Of a stretch of 64,000 nt of DNA, positions 17,726 through 26,952 are shown piece by piece. Source of the stretch: Candidatus Limnocylindrales bacterium. Its GTDB lineage: Bacteria > Moduliflexota > Moduliflexia > Moduliflexales > JAUQPW01. The stretch's first letter is position 1. Each line of letters starts with the position of its first letter. The translations under genes and the position numbers were made by a program. Below the pieces are notes generated by a model. It did no database searches. It was given only the letters and a program-made list of their open reading frames with translations, and had not been told where the DNA came from. The stretch is taken from assembly GCA_035559535.1 (NCBI GenBank), contig DATMBG010000036.1:104747-168746 (forward strand), read 5' to 3'.

Positions 17726-19282
17726 CTAGGTCGATTTTTCTACGATTCTTCCTTCCACCTGGGGCGAAATGACCCCTTGTTTCTGAATGTATTCCTGGAG
17801 CAGATCGATCAAACGGATGTGAGTATCGTGGTAGTTTTTTCTATTCTCCAAAAAGATAATATAACCATCTCCCCCCTCCGCCAGGTAGTTGGTGGTTGAG
17901 ACCTTATACAGGCGATCCGGTACCAGCGGGGTTCCGTGTACCTTGACTTCCAGAACTCTTTTTCCCAGGGGAGCCTTAGCGTTATAGGTATAGGTCAGCC
18001 CGGAGACCTGCAGGAACCGTCCGGCTCCCTTTTCAACCTGACTCACACTGTTTTCCAGGGCTTCCCGAATGTCTGCCCCGGTGATCTGGAAGGTTACGAG
18101 GGTGTTTCCTAAAAAGGGGAATACCCGATAAAGATCTCCCAGGGTAATATCCCCTTTCTGGATAGACGCCCGAATAGCCCCTGCGTTAATGAAAGAAATA
18201 TCCGTTTGGGTATGGCTTCGTATCATGTCGGCGATGAAATTTCCCAAATTAGATTCCCGGGAACGAATCCAATCCCGCTCCCCGTTGAGTTCTACCTGGG
18301 TTTTTCCGATAACCCTTTTCAGATCCTGGTTTAACTGGTCGGAGTAAATCTTTAAAAGGTGGGCAACTTCCTCATCGGGCTGGAGAACCCGGCTGTTAAT
18401 GGGAATATTTTCGGCTTTTGCCTTTAGGATCTTTCCGTTTTCAACGACCAGGTCCAATCTACCCAGCGTTTTTCCCTGTCTATGGGTTTTAACATAAATC
18501 GTTGGGGGGTTTTCCAATTCCCTCATCGAAGCGGTTGATACCCGGGGGGTGGAGGAATCAACAGGCAGAATCCCATCGAAACCTTCGGTATGACCTCCGA
18601 TAATGACATCGATTTCCGGAACCGCCTTAGCTAAGGCAATATCATCCTCATTATCCTGGTGGGTCAGGGCAATAATAAGATCTACCCGATGACGAAGGGT
18701 CGAGACCACTTGATGGGCCAGAGGGATAGGATCCAGGACAGTAATCTGCTTAACCAGGGCAGGGTTCATGATCTCTCGAGCTTCTACCGTGGTAAGACCC
18801 AGTACCCCTACTTTCAGACCATCGAATTCTCGAATCATCCAGGGTTGCGCCAAATTAGGTGAGGAGGAGGTGGTATCTCTTCGTTGGATATTCGCACTCA
18901 GGAAAGGAAATCGGGCCAGATCCCTTAAATTTTGAAAAGCCGTAAGTCCAAAATCAAATTCATGATTTCCGACCGTTACGGCATCGTATTTCATCGAATT
19001 CATAGCCAGAACATCGGGAACTCCTTTAAAAACGGTCGACATTAAAGTCCCTATCAGAAGATCTCCGGAATTCAAGAGTAACACATTCTTTTCCTTAGCC
19101 CGAATTTCCTTAATAACGGTTGCCTGATAGGCCAGCCCTCCCATTCCATCTTCATCGGGTAAGGCAGTTCCGTGGTGCTCACTGGTATGGAGAATGGTTA
19201 AACGGGTTTCGGCTTCAAGGACGGCAGGAAAAAAGAATCTGATTAAAAGTAGAGTTATTATAAACAGGCGTTGAGTTCTCAT
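17726..19282 (-). CDS. 5'-nucleotidase/2',3'-cyclic phosphodiesterase-type metallophosphatase (exported)
   Basis: A 518-residue two-domain phosphatase of the UshA/CpdB group. A signal peptide (about 1-25, with LFIITLLLIRFFFP) directs it to the periplasm. The N-terminal metallophosphatase domain shows LNSGDLLIG, TVGNHEFDFG and IIGGHTEG. The first metal motif reads HTSEHHG where the family has HTNDxHG, so a metal-ligand aspartate is replaced by glutamate. The C-terminal 5'-nucleotidase domain has NLGNFIADM, NAGAIRAS and the substrate-stacking GDGYIIF region. Its start codon overlaps the end of the upstream pseudouridine synthase gene by 4 bases. Confidence 0.88.
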   Translation of the reverse strand: MRTQRLFIITLLLIRFFFPAVLEAETRLTILHTSEHHGTALPDEDGMGGLAYQATVIKEIRAKEKNVLLLNSGDLLIGTLMSTVFKGVPDVLAMNSMKYDAVTVGNHEFDFGLTAFQNLRDLARFPFLSANIQRRDTTSSSPNLAQPWMIREFDGLKVGVLGLTTVEAREIMNPALVKQITVLDPIPLAHQVVSTLRHRVDLIIALTHQDNEDDIALAKAVPEIDVIIGGHTEGFDGILPVDSSTPRVSTASMRELENPPTIYVKTHRQGKTLGRLDLVVENGKILKAKAENIPINSRVLQPDEEVAHLLKIYSDQLNQDLKRVIGKTQVELNGERDWIRSRESNLGNFIADMIRSHTQTDISFINAGAIRASIQKGDITLGDLYRVFPFLGNTLVTFQITGADIREALENSVSQVEKGAGRFLQVSGLTYTYNAKAPLGKRVLEVKVHGTPLVPDRLYKVSTTNYLAEGGDGYIIFLENRKNYHDTHIRLIDLLQEYIQKQGVISPQVEGRIVEKST

Positions 19283-20052
19283 GGGTTCCGTCTATATTTC
19301 CTTAAATTTTTGATCAAGATCTCCATATCTTTGGGGAGTTTGGCTTCAAAGGTTATTTCTTTGCCCTCCGTCGGATGCACGATACAGAGACTGCTTGCAT
19401 GGAGAGAAAGTCGGGCCATAAGGGGTCTTTCGGGCTCATCTGATTTAGGCTTGAAACCCCGCTTAAGCTGCGATAGGTATAAAACTCCCCGGTTTCCATA
19501 TATAGGATCCACAGCTAAAGGATATCCAAAAGCTTGCAGGTGAATCCGTAGCTGATGGGTTCGCCCGGTTTTGGGTTGTAACCTGAGCAGCGTAAAACCA
19601 ATAAACCGCTCCATCACCTCATAATCGGTGATAGCCTCCCTCCCTGCTTTAGGATCGATGCGCATCACTCCCTTTTTTTGGGGATCTGTTCCAATGGGGA
19701 GTTGGATGGTCCCCCGATCCTCCTTCACAACCCCTTCTACCACCCCTACATAGATTTTTTTTACCTCCCTGCGGAGAAATTGCTGGCATAACCTAGAATG
19801 GGCCTGGGCTGTCTTTGCAAAAATCACAACTCCACTGGTATCCCGATCAATTCGGTGGACTATCCTTACTTTTTCAGGTAAAGGGGAACCTGAAGGAACA
19901 GAAGAGGAACCGAGATATTCATTGACCCTTGCAAACAGGGTATCTTCCTCTTTATTCCATCGCCCTGGAATAACCGGAAGCCCCGCCGGTTTATCTACCA
20001 CGATAAGTTGGGAGTCTTCAAAAATAACACGGATTTCAGAATGAGACCTCAT
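19279..20052 (-). CDS. RluA-family pseudouridine synthase
   Basis: A 257-residue enzyme converting uridine to pseudouridine in RNA. The catalytic motif HRIDRDTSG has the aspartate at D69. The N-terminal IFEDSQLIVVDKPAGLPV and GRTHQLRIHLQAFGYPL are both RluA hallmarks. There is no N-terminal S4 domain, so it resembles the shorter RluA/TruC-type members rather than RluC/RluD. Target RNA unknown. It overlaps the downstream nucleotidase gene by 4 bases, indicating coupled translation. Confidence 0.9.
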   Translation of the reverse strand: MRSHSEIRVIFEDSQLIVVDKPAGLPVIPGRWNKEEDTLFARVNEYLGSSSVPSGSPLPEKVRIVHRIDRDTSGVVIFAKTAQAHSRLCQQFLRREVKKIYVGVVEGVVKEDRGTIQLPIGTDPQKKGVMRIDPKAGREAITDYEVMERFIGFTLLRLQPKTGRTHQLRIHLQAFGYPLAVDPIYGNRGVLYLSQLKRGFKPKSDEPERPLMARLSLHASSLCIVHPTEGKEITFEAKLPKDMEILIKNLRKYRRNP

Positions 20053-20440
20053 TCTTTTACCAAACTTTTCACTGGACAGATGTGTCTAATTTTAATAAGC
20101 TTTGTATGGTTTACAAATAACATGTATACCTTTTTTAATGAAGAAGGTCAAGTCCCTTCCCAAAGGGTTAAAGTAAAAAAATAATCATACGTGTTTACTA
20201 TACTTTTATATTTTTACTTTTTTTCATAAGTTATTGATTTTGTTTATCCAGGAAGGGTCAAGAAAAGTGTGGGAGTATAGGTGTAAATTCTCCTATCCTC
20301 CCATCCCCCCATACGCCCACACTCCCATACTTTTCTTTTCATGGCTTTTCGTGGCGTAAGGGCTAAAAAATGCAAAAGTAGAGCAAAAAAGTACCCGGTC
20401 CAGGTTTCCTGGAAACGACACACAGAGGGGAGAGATCGTT
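20053..20440. other. Intergenic region with G-rich hairpin repeat
   Basis: A 388-base gap between divergent genes. It contains the hairpin repeat at 20229-20358 and, near 20430, a GGGGAGAG ribosome binding site for the chemoreceptor. No further gene is seen. Confidence 0.6.
20229..20358 (+). repeat. G-rich hairpin repeat with conserved leader, copy 1
   Basis: It begins with AGTTATTGATTTTGTTTATC and CAGGAAGGGTCAAGAAAA, then AGTGTGGGAGTATAGG, the loop TGTAAATTCTCC, and the C-rich return arm ending ACTCCCATACTTTTC. The outer part of the leader also pairs with TTTTCATGGCTTTTCGTGG. Copies with the same leader and the AAATTCT loop, but with different stem sequence, occur at 40184-40280 and 56434-56589. 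Confidence 0.75.
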
Positions 20441-22924
20441 ATGAAAAATAAAAATTTGTTCGGTAAACTTCATAAGAAATTGTTGTTCTTTTTTTTATTG
20501 GTAGGACTTACACCGGTTATTATTGGAGGGATTATTGCCTATTATTATACCACTGGAATATTAAAAGAAAACGTTATCGGCGATTATCAACAATTGGTAG
20601 AAAACTCCGCCGACAGAATCACGATCTTTCTTCAAGAGCGTCTGCATGCCTTACAGGTTTTATCCGATAATCCACTTATTCTTGGAGGCCTGAAATTTCC
20701 GGCGACTCTCCCCCGGGTGAGTGAATTTCTTAAAAGTTATGTGACCAGTTCTGGAAATTACTATCTACTTGCTCTTTTAGACGAAAACAGAAACGTTCTG
20801 GCCTCCAGCGAGACGACCCTTCAAACCGGAGAAATTTCAGAATTTCATCTGGATACCCGGGTGGGAGATTTTTACCCCTCTCCCCTTATTCAGAAACTGT
20901 TTCCCGATAGCAAAGGTTACACGTTAACCTTTTCCATCCCCATTACGAAGATTCAGGAAAAAGGAGGTTACCTGGTAGCTTTTTTGAAGTGGAGTAAAAT
21001 AACTGAGAAAGTCAATGAGCTAAAGGCCACCCAATCCGAGCCCATCTGGATCCTTAACCAACAGGGCACTTACATCCTGCACCGGGATGAAAATAAAATC
21101 TGGAAGGAGCAAATTCCAGATGGGATTTCCACCCAACTGAAAAAGAACCGTAATGGCTATTACATCGAAAAGGGAGAGTTGACGGTTTATATGCAGGATT
21201 TGAGTTATCAAGATTTAGGGGATTTAGGATGGACGGTTGGGATTTCCAAATCCCTGGCAACGGTTTTGGCCCCTGCCGAAGGAGTGAAATGGAGAATGTC
21301 AGGAGTGGTTTTGATCGCAGCCATTGGAGTTACTCTTCTAGCTCTTTTGATTGCCAGCGGTTTGTCCAGGCCGATCGTTTCCATGACGCAGGAGGTTCGG
21401 GCTTTTGTAGGAAGCACCATTCAGGATATAAATACCCAAAAGGGGGATGAGATTTCCATCCTGGCCGCTTCCCTCCGGGCCCTTATAGAATACCTGAAAG
21501 ATATGGCAGCGGTGGCAACCCGGATCTCTCAAGGGGATTTAGACCTTCAAGTCGAGCCGAGATCTCAGCATGACACACTGGGGCATTCCTTTGCTCAGAT
21601 GACCCAGTATTTGAAAAAGATGGCGGAGGTTGCCGATAAACTGGCCCGTGGGGACCTCTCCCAGGACGTTCATCCTAAATCTGAAAAAGATGTTTTAGGC
21701 CTTTCTTTTAAGAATATGATCTCTCAGTTGAGAGAACTTGTCTCCCAGATTCAACGTAATGCCGATCAGGTGAGATTAATCAGCACAGAGATTCTGACCA
21801 GATCTGATGAAGATTTAAAAACGGTGGAGAATATTACCTCTTCTGCTGAAGAAACCTCCTCGGCCATGGCCGAAATGGGAGCCAGTGTGGAAGAGGTTGC
21901 CGAAAATACCCAGACGCTTTTTGCGGCTACCGAAGAGATTTCCTCTGCCGTCGAACAAATGTTCGGTTCTATTCAGCAGGTTAATCAGAACTCGGAAAAA
22001 CTTTCTGAATTGTCCGAGACCACAGCGGCAGCCATGAATCAGATGGTCCGCTCGGTGGAAAGGGTTGCTAAAAATGCAGAAGACTTCAAGCAGTTCTATC
22101 AAAAAACTGCCGAAATTGCCGTACAGGGCCAGGTTTCGGTACAACAGGTAATAAATAGCATGGATAAAATCCGTCAGGCAGTGGCCTCGGCGACCCAAAC
22201 GATTCAGAATCTGGAAACCAAATCCCAGGAGATTGGAACCATTCTGGATGTGATCGATGGGATAGCGGATCAAACGGCACTGCTGGCTTTAAACGCCTCA
22301 ATCCTGGCAGCCCAGGCTGGAGAACATGGAAGAGGTTTTGCCGTGGTGGCAGATGAAATTAAAGAACTGGCCAACCGGGTAGCCGTATCTACGAAAGAGA
22401 TTACCGGGATTATCCAGGGAGTACAGAAGCAGTCCCTGGAAGCCGTGCAGGAGATCCGAGAGGGGAATCAGGAAGTAGATGAAGGGGTGAAATTGGTTCA
22501 TCAAGCGGGACAGGCTCTGGATCGAATTACTTCGAGTGCAAAGAACTCATTGTCTGCTGCCAGTGAGATCGCTCAGGCGATCCAGGAACAAAAGGAGTCT
22601 ACCCAGAAAGTTATGGTATCCATGGAAGAAGTCACGGAGCGGATTGCAGAGATCAATCGTGCGACCCAGGAACAGGAAAAAGGAGGATCTCAAATTCTAC
22701 ATGCAGTGGAAGGCGTGCGGAGCCTGGCAGAACAGGTAAAGCGGGCAACTTTGGAACAAACAAAGGGAGCCGGCCAGGTGAATCTGGCCATGGATGAGGT
22801 AAAACATCATATTTTGCAAAGCACTGCCAATGCCCGAGATTCTGCTCGAGCCGCCGAAGAGCTTTCTTCTCAGGCAGAAGCCCTGCGCCGGTTAATGGAT
22901 CGGTTTATACTCACTCCGGAATAA
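20441..22924 (+). CDS. Methyl-accepting chemotaxis protein
   Basis: An 827-residue membrane chemoreceptor. It has a first membrane segment (about 12-34), a Cache-like periplasmic sensor, a second membrane segment (about 286-306), two HAMP-like linkers in tandem (about 306-430, each with KMAEVADKLARGDLS-type repeats), and a long coiled-coil signalling domain. The hairpin tip reads ALNASILAAQAGEHGRGFAV (about residues 614-633), a variant of the usual ALNAAIEAARAGE found in some other phyla. No CWEKW-like adaptor tail or other chemotaxis gene is nearby. It may act with a system elsewhere or in surface motility. Confidence 0.92.
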   Translation: MKNKNLFGKLHKKLLFFFLLVGLTPVIIGGIIAYYYTTGILKENVIGDYQQLVENSADRITIFLQERLHALQVLSDNPLILGGLKFPATLPRVSEFLKSYVTSSGNYYLLALLDENRNVLASSETTLQTGEISEFHLDTRVGDFYPSPLIQKLFPDSKGYTLTFSIPITKIQEKGGYLVAFLKWSKITEKVNELKATQSEPIWILNQQGTYILHRDENKIWKEQIPDGISTQLKKNRNGYYIEKGELTVYMQDLSYQDLGDLGWTVGISKSLATVLAPAEGVKWRMSGVVLIAAIGVTLLALLIASGLSRPIVSMTQEVRAFVGSTIQDINTQKGDEISILAASLRALIEYLKDMAAVATRISQGDLDLQVEPRSQHDTLGHSFAQMTQYLKKMAEVADKLARGDLSQDVHPKSEKDVLGLSFKNMISQLRELVSQIQRNADQVRLISTEILTRSDEDLKTVENITSSAEETSSAMAEMGASVEEVAENTQTLFAATEEISSAVEQMFGSIQQVNQNSEKLSELSETTAAAMNQMVRSVERVAKNAEDFKQFYQKTAEIAVQGQVSVQQVINSMDKIRQAVASATQTIQNLETKSQEIGTILDVIDGIADQTALLALNASILAAQAGEHGRGFAVVADEIKELANRVAVSTKEITGIIQGVQKQSLEAVQEIREGNQEVDEGVKLVHQAGQALDRITSSAKNSLSAASEIAQAIQEQKESTQKVMVSMEEVTERIAEINRATQEQEKGGSQILHAVEGVRSLAEQVKRATLEQTKGAGQVNLAMDEVKHHILQSTANARDSARAAEELSSQAEALRRLMDRFILTPE

Positions 22925-23224
22925 GGGAAGATTTCTTTTATCCCAAGATTAAAATGTAAACAAACATGATACCCTGAAGGTCTTTTTCTTTCCAGGAGTT
23001 AGTCCAGGATTGTCATATGGAAAACCTTTTGTCAAGACTTATCCACCATTTATTACCATCTAAAATGAATAAGCTACCTTTAGGATGTAAATAGGATATA
23101 AAATCCGTAAGAGGAAAGTGATAAGAAATTTTACCCCTCCCTTTTTTCTAACCGAATTGCCTTCAACATTTGTTTTTCATTTTTATTATAAATACAAAAC
23201 GTAGGCTTAAGGATCCTTCTAACC

Positions 23225-23240
23225 GTCGGGATTTTTTACA
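23225..23240 (-). promoter_or_regulatory. Candidate PrsR-type activator site (TGTAAA-N5-CCGAC)
   Basis: The minus strand reads TGTAAAAAATCCCGAC. The same pattern TGTAAA-N5-YCGAC occurs three times between prsT and the PEP-CTERM gene. It lies 130 bases upstream of a sigma-54-type promoter, a normal distance for an enhancer-binding protein. Assignment to PrsR is inference. Confidence 0.5.
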
Positions 23241-23371
23241 ATTTACTCAACCTATAGGCTGAAAAAGAAGATTTTTTTCTTCCCACTTTACAAAATCTGT
23301 AAAACGAATTACTCAATAAAATCAATGGGTTAGATAGAGCATCTAAAAAATATTCAGAAAATTTATAATTT

Positions 23372-23387
23372 TGGCATAATTATAGCA
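23372..23387 (+). promoter_or_regulatory. Sigma-54-type promoter of glycan operon
   Basis: TGGCATAATTATAGCA keeps GG at -24 and GC at -12 with the required 10-base interval, and four of five bases of TTGCA. Predicted transcripts would carry a leader of about 320 bases before the first gene at 23720. Confidence 0.6.
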
Positions 23388-23599
23388 TATTTAAGTTATA
23401 GCATATTTAATAGTTTTACTTTCCTTTTTATCTTCCCTTTTCCTTTGCTCATTTTTACAGATTAATTTTAATAAAATAGTTCTAATTAAGATATAATATT
23501 GATGTTTTGAAAAATTTTAACTTAGGATATAGATTTAAGGGTATACCTGTTTAGGTTAAACATATTTTTACGGTTTTTTTCACAAATTAATATAGCTCA

Positions 23600-23698
23600 G
23601 TAAAAGCCTTTTGGAGTTTCTCTCAGGGTTGGGAAGCCATTCAATTTAAGTTGCTTGCTTGAAGCAGGTCTCCGCAGTGCCACTAATCCAGGCTTTAT
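23600..23698 (+). ncRNA. Possible structured 5' leader of glycan operon
   Basis: TAAAAGCC near 23600 can pair with GGCTTTA near 23690, closing a region of about 95 bases just before the first gene of the operon. The inside has further short complementary words (GGAG/CTCC, GCTT/AAGC). It does not match any riboswitch class I can recall. This is a weak call. Confidence 0.25.
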
Positions 23699-23719
23699 CG
23701 CTGTAAACAGTTTATAGAC

Positions 23720-24496
23720 ATGCAAGAAAAAGATATCCAACCATTTATCATCCTTCCTACCTACAACGAGCGGGAAAACATTCACCCTTTAGTTCAGCGG
23801 ATTATAGAAGTCGATCCCCGGTTTTGTATCCTCATTATAGACGATAACTCACCGGATGGAACTGGTAAATTAGCCGACGAGCTGGCAGAGAAATTTCATC
23901 AGGTCCATACTCTCCATCGAAAAACCAAAATGGGATTGGGAACGGCGTATATAACCGGGTTTAAGTACGCTTTAAGCCAAGGGGCAGAGTATATCTTCGA
24001 GATGGATGCCGATTTTTCCCATGACCCCTCCTATCTTCCTCAATTCCTGGAAGCCATACAGGATTCGGATCTGGTGATCGGTAGCCGATATATAAATGGG
24101 ATACGGGTTGAAGGATGGAGATTTCGACGCCTGCTGATGAGCAAGCTTGCCAACATGTATGCTTCTTATATCATGGTTCAGCCTATCTGGGACTTTACCA
24201 GTGGATTTCGGTGCTATCGCAGAGCGGTTCTTGAAAGGATTAACTTCGATGAGATTCATTCCGATGGCTATGCCTTTCAGATTGAGATGGTTTATCACGT
24301 TTTAAAAAACGGCTTTAAAGTCAAGGAAATTCCTATTCTATTTCGGGAGCGAAAACATGGATATTCTAAAATTTCAAGGAAGATCGTCTGGGAAGCCTTT
24401 TGGACGGTTTTAAAACTTCGGGCTCCCCTCAAAGTGATCCTCTACCATGCCAGGGAATTTTTCAAGGATGATAAAGAGACCCTCTTCAACAGGTAA
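23720..24496 (+). CDS. Polyprenol-phosphate sugar synthase (DPM1-like GT2)
   Basis: A 258-residue family 2 glycosyltransferase like polyprenol monophosphomannose synthase, which moves a sugar from a nucleotide donor to a polyprenyl phosphate. Motifs: LPTYNERENI (residues 8-17), IIDDNSPDGTG, the metal-binding MDADFSHDP and GSRYINGI, with FTSGFRCYRR later. No C-terminal membrane domain is present, so it is the soluble DPM1 type. It starts the long glycan operon; the sugar carrier could feed the DUF2723 membrane transferase that overlaps it downstream. Confidence 0.88.
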   Translation: MQEKDIQPFIILPTYNERENIHPLVQRIIEVDPRFCILIIDDNSPDGTGKLADELAEKFHQVHTLHRKTKMGLGTAYITGFKYALSQGAEYIFEMDADFSHDPSYLPQFLEAIQDSDLVIGSRYINGIRVEGWRFRRLLMSKLANMYASYIMVQPIWDFTSGFRCYRRAVLERINFDEIHSDGYAFQIEMVYHVLKNGFKVKEIPILFRERKHGYSKISRKIVWEAFWTVLKLRAPLKVILYHAREFFKDDKETLFNR

Positions 24497-26018
24497 CTTT
24501 GTGGGTACTTTTCTATTGTCCTTTTTTACTTACCTGTGGACTTTGGCTCCCACCGTTATCTGGGGGGATAGCGCAGGTTTTGCCCTGGAAGTTCGTAGGT
24601 CCTCTTTAAGGATTGGTACGGCCAGTGATCATCCTCTTTATATTTTATTGGGACGTATTTTTGCCAGGTTACCTGGAGAATTAGCCTGGAATCTGAATTT
24701 ACTCTCTGCCCTCTTCGGAGCCCTGACGGTTGCTTTTATTTATGCAATTACCTTTAAACTAACCCATTCTCCCTCAGCCGGATGGACCGCTGCAACTGCC
24801 CTCTGCTTTTCCCATGCATTCTGGCTTCATGCCGTCATCACCGAGGTCTATACTTTACATGCCTTTTTCGTAGCTTTATTGATTTACTTGCTTCTGGTAT
24901 GGCGAGAGCATCCTCAGACAAATTACTGGCTTTATCTCATAGGTTTCACTCTGCTGTTGGGGCTTACCAACCACCTGATTCTGGCTTCCCTCCTGCCGGC
25001 TTTAATTTACTTTATTGTGGTCACAGACCCCTCCCGAATTTTTAGTAAAAAAGGGGTTGTGAAGATGATAGGCTTTTGGGGTGTGGCCTTTCTCCTGTTT
25101 TTGATTTTCCCGGGAAGTTTTATAACCACCATCCAGAAATTATGGTTTGGTCCACCTCCTATTTATCACTATTTTACCTTCCCCGAAGGAAACATCCTGA
25201 TCAAGGAAGTCCTATTCTACTTTCTCTATTTAATGTATCAGTTTCCCTGGATTGGTTTTATCCTTGGTTTTTGGGGAATAAAAAGCCTGTTAGAAGTAGA
25301 TGTGAAGACCGGGATTTTCCTGCTTCTGGCCATGGGGATCAACGGCCTGTTTTTTATAAAAACCACGGCATGGCCGAGTTTGGGTTCTACAAAGTATACC
25401 TTTTACATCTCTGATTATGTCATATTCTCTCTTTTTATAGGTTACGGAACCTTTGCCATAGTGTGGAAGTATGGAAAGTTTGGAAAGGGGTATAAAAAGA
25501 GGAAGACAGGTGGAAGGTTACAACCTTTTGACATCTCCGGATTCCTACCTCTCTTCCTCATCCTGGCGATCGTTGCTGCGCCTCTTCTAACTTACAACCT
25601 GACTCCTTATCTGGTAAAAAGCCTGCATATAGATCTTTTACACGCCCGGGAAATCCCTTTTAGGGATAATACCGCTTTTTTTCTGAATCCAGGCAAACGT
25701 GGAGAATATGGTGCCAGAAGGTTCGGTGAAGAAGCCCTGCGAGTTGTCAAACCCGATGCTATTTTGATTGCAGATTATACTCCCTACACAGTGCTACTCT
25801 ATTTACAGGAGATAGAGGCGCTAAGACCCGATGTAATCATCCTATCCAGTAATTTTTATGGAAGCTTGAAAGATCTGCAACCGATCGTAGCCGAACACTT
25901 TCCTGAACACCCTGTCTACCTGGCGGGTATCAATTCGGGATATTACAAGATCGATAATCTTCAGAAAAACTTTAATCTGGTCCGGGTAGGACCCCTCTTT
26001 GAGGTAACCAAAAAATGA
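24468..26018 (+). CDS. DUF2723-family membrane protein (putative lipid-linked sugar transferase)
   Basis: A polytopic membrane protein of about 516 residues of the DUF2723 family (PF11028), related to protein O-mannosyl-type GT-C enzymes. The N-terminal loop has APTVIWGDSAGFALEV and GTASDHPLYILLGRIF, where GT-C enzymes carry the catalytic acid and substrate-binding residues. Several hydrophobic segments follow, then a soluble C-terminal domain. It overlaps the DPM1-like gene by 29 bases; an upstream ATG at 24447 would lengthen it by seven residues. The pairing suggests that it uses the polyprenyl-phosphate sugar made by that enzyme. Acceptor unknown. Confidence 0.8.
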   Translation: MIKRPSSTGNFVGTFLLSFFTYLWTLAPTVIWGDSAGFALEVRRSSLRIGTASDHPLYILLGRIFARLPGELAWNLNLLSALFGALTVAFIYAITFKLTHSPSAGWTAATALCFSHAFWLHAVITEVYTLHAFFVALLIYLLLVWREHPQTNYWLYLIGFTLLLGLTNHLILASLLPALIYFIVVTDPSRIFSKKGVVKMIGFWGVAFLLFLIFPGSFITTIQKLWFGPPPIYHYFTFPEGNILIKEVLFYFLYLMYQFPWIGFILGFWGIKSLLEVDVKTGIFLLLAMGINGLFFIKTTAWPSLGSTKYTFYISDYVIFSLFIGYGTFAIVWKYGKFGKGYKKRKTGGRLQPFDISGFLPLFLILAIVAAPLLTYNLTPYLVKSLHIDLLHAREIPFRDNTAFFLNPGKRGEYGARRFGEEALRVVKPDAILIADYTPYTVLLYLQEIEALRPDVIILSSNFYGSLKDLQPIVAEHFPEHPVYLAGINSGYYKIDNLQKNFNLVRVGPLFEVTKK

Positions 26019-26866
26019 AAAGAAATCTGGATGAAGGATTGGGTACTGTTTACGAGCGATTCATGTTGAATAACCTTTTTGATGAGCTATTGGCCACCTA
26101 CCCCATCCATAATGTTCTGGAAGTCCCTATTTATGGCATGTCCGGGCTAACCGGGATCAACAGCCTTCATTTTGCGAAAAAAGGTTGTCGGGTGACCCTT
26201 GTGGATAAAGACCAAAACTGGCTTTTAGAAGCTCAAGAATTATGGAAGATGGCCGATTTAAAAGATCAATGTCAACCCATTTATCAAAAAGATCTATCCC
26301 GACTTCCCTTCAAAGAAAATAGTTTCGATCTGGTATGGAACTTTGCAGCCCTCTGGTTTGTAGAACAGGCAGAGTCCTTACTCCGGGATATGATCCGGGT
26401 ATCCTCTAACCTGGTGTTGATAGCGGTTCCTAATCCAGGGCAGCCAGGATATTTTCTACGGAAATATTGCATAGATCCAGACTTTTTCAAACAGGTCGAT
26501 GAAAAATGGGTTCGTAAGGATCGGATTTGTCGGGTTCTGGCATCGGAGAACCTTCAAATCATCCGACAGGGTATTCTGGATATTCCACCCTGGCCGGACA
26601 CCTGCGTCCCCATTAAACACATACTTCAAAAGTTCGGGATTCGTCTGAAAGAGAATCCTTCAACAGGATCCCCGGAAGGAGGCTGGACCTGGAATATCAT
26701 GGATTACTACCTGGGGAGAAATCCTGGGCTTAAGGAAAAGGTGGAACGATTTTCCTTCCTGGAGAAATCTCCTCTTCCTTATTTCTTTAAGGCTTTATGG
26801 GCTCACCATCACTATATACTAGGTAAAAAGCCTTCTTATAAAAGAGCTTTGACGGTTCGTCTTTAA
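26015..26866 (+). CDS. Class I SAM-dependent methyltransferase
   Basis: A 283-residue methyltransferase with the Rossmann-type pattern: VLEVPIYGMSGLTGINS in the position of motif I (atypical, no GxGxG), VTLVDKDQNWL as motif II, and LPFKENSFDLVWNFAAL as motif IV. It overlaps the upstream DUF2723 gene by ATGA, so translation is coupled. In this setting it probably modifies a sugar or lipid-linked intermediate, which is inference. Confidence 0.72.
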   Translation: MKRNLDEGLGTVYERFMLNNLFDELLATYPIHNVLEVPIYGMSGLTGINSLHFAKKGCRVTLVDKDQNWLLEAQELWKMADLKDQCQPIYQKDLSRLPFKENSFDLVWNFAALWFVEQAESLLRDMIRVSSNLVLIAVPNPGQPGYFLRKYCIDPDFFKQVDEKWVRKDRICRVLASENLQIIRQGILDIPPWPDTCVPIKHILQKFGIRLKENPSTGSPEGGWTWNIMDYYLGRNPGLKEKVERFSFLEKSPLPYFFKALWAHHHYILGKKPSYKRALTVRL

Positions 26867-26952
26867 TAAAAATTGTATAGAGTTATATAAAATATGATAT
26901 ATAGTTATATTATTCCTCTCTAAGATAAACAGGAGAACTTTAGGATTTTAAA

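Larger units (their letters stand above)
22925..23719. other. 795-base AT-rich regulatory region before the glycan operon
   Basis: No ORF is supported. The region is clearly richer in A and T than the coding sequence. It contains a TGTAAA-N5-CCGAC motif on the minus strand (23225-23240), a sigma-54-type promoter (23372-23387), two direct copies of TATAGCATATTTAA (23381-23394 and 23397-23410) and a possible structured leader near 23600-23698. Confidence 0.6.
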
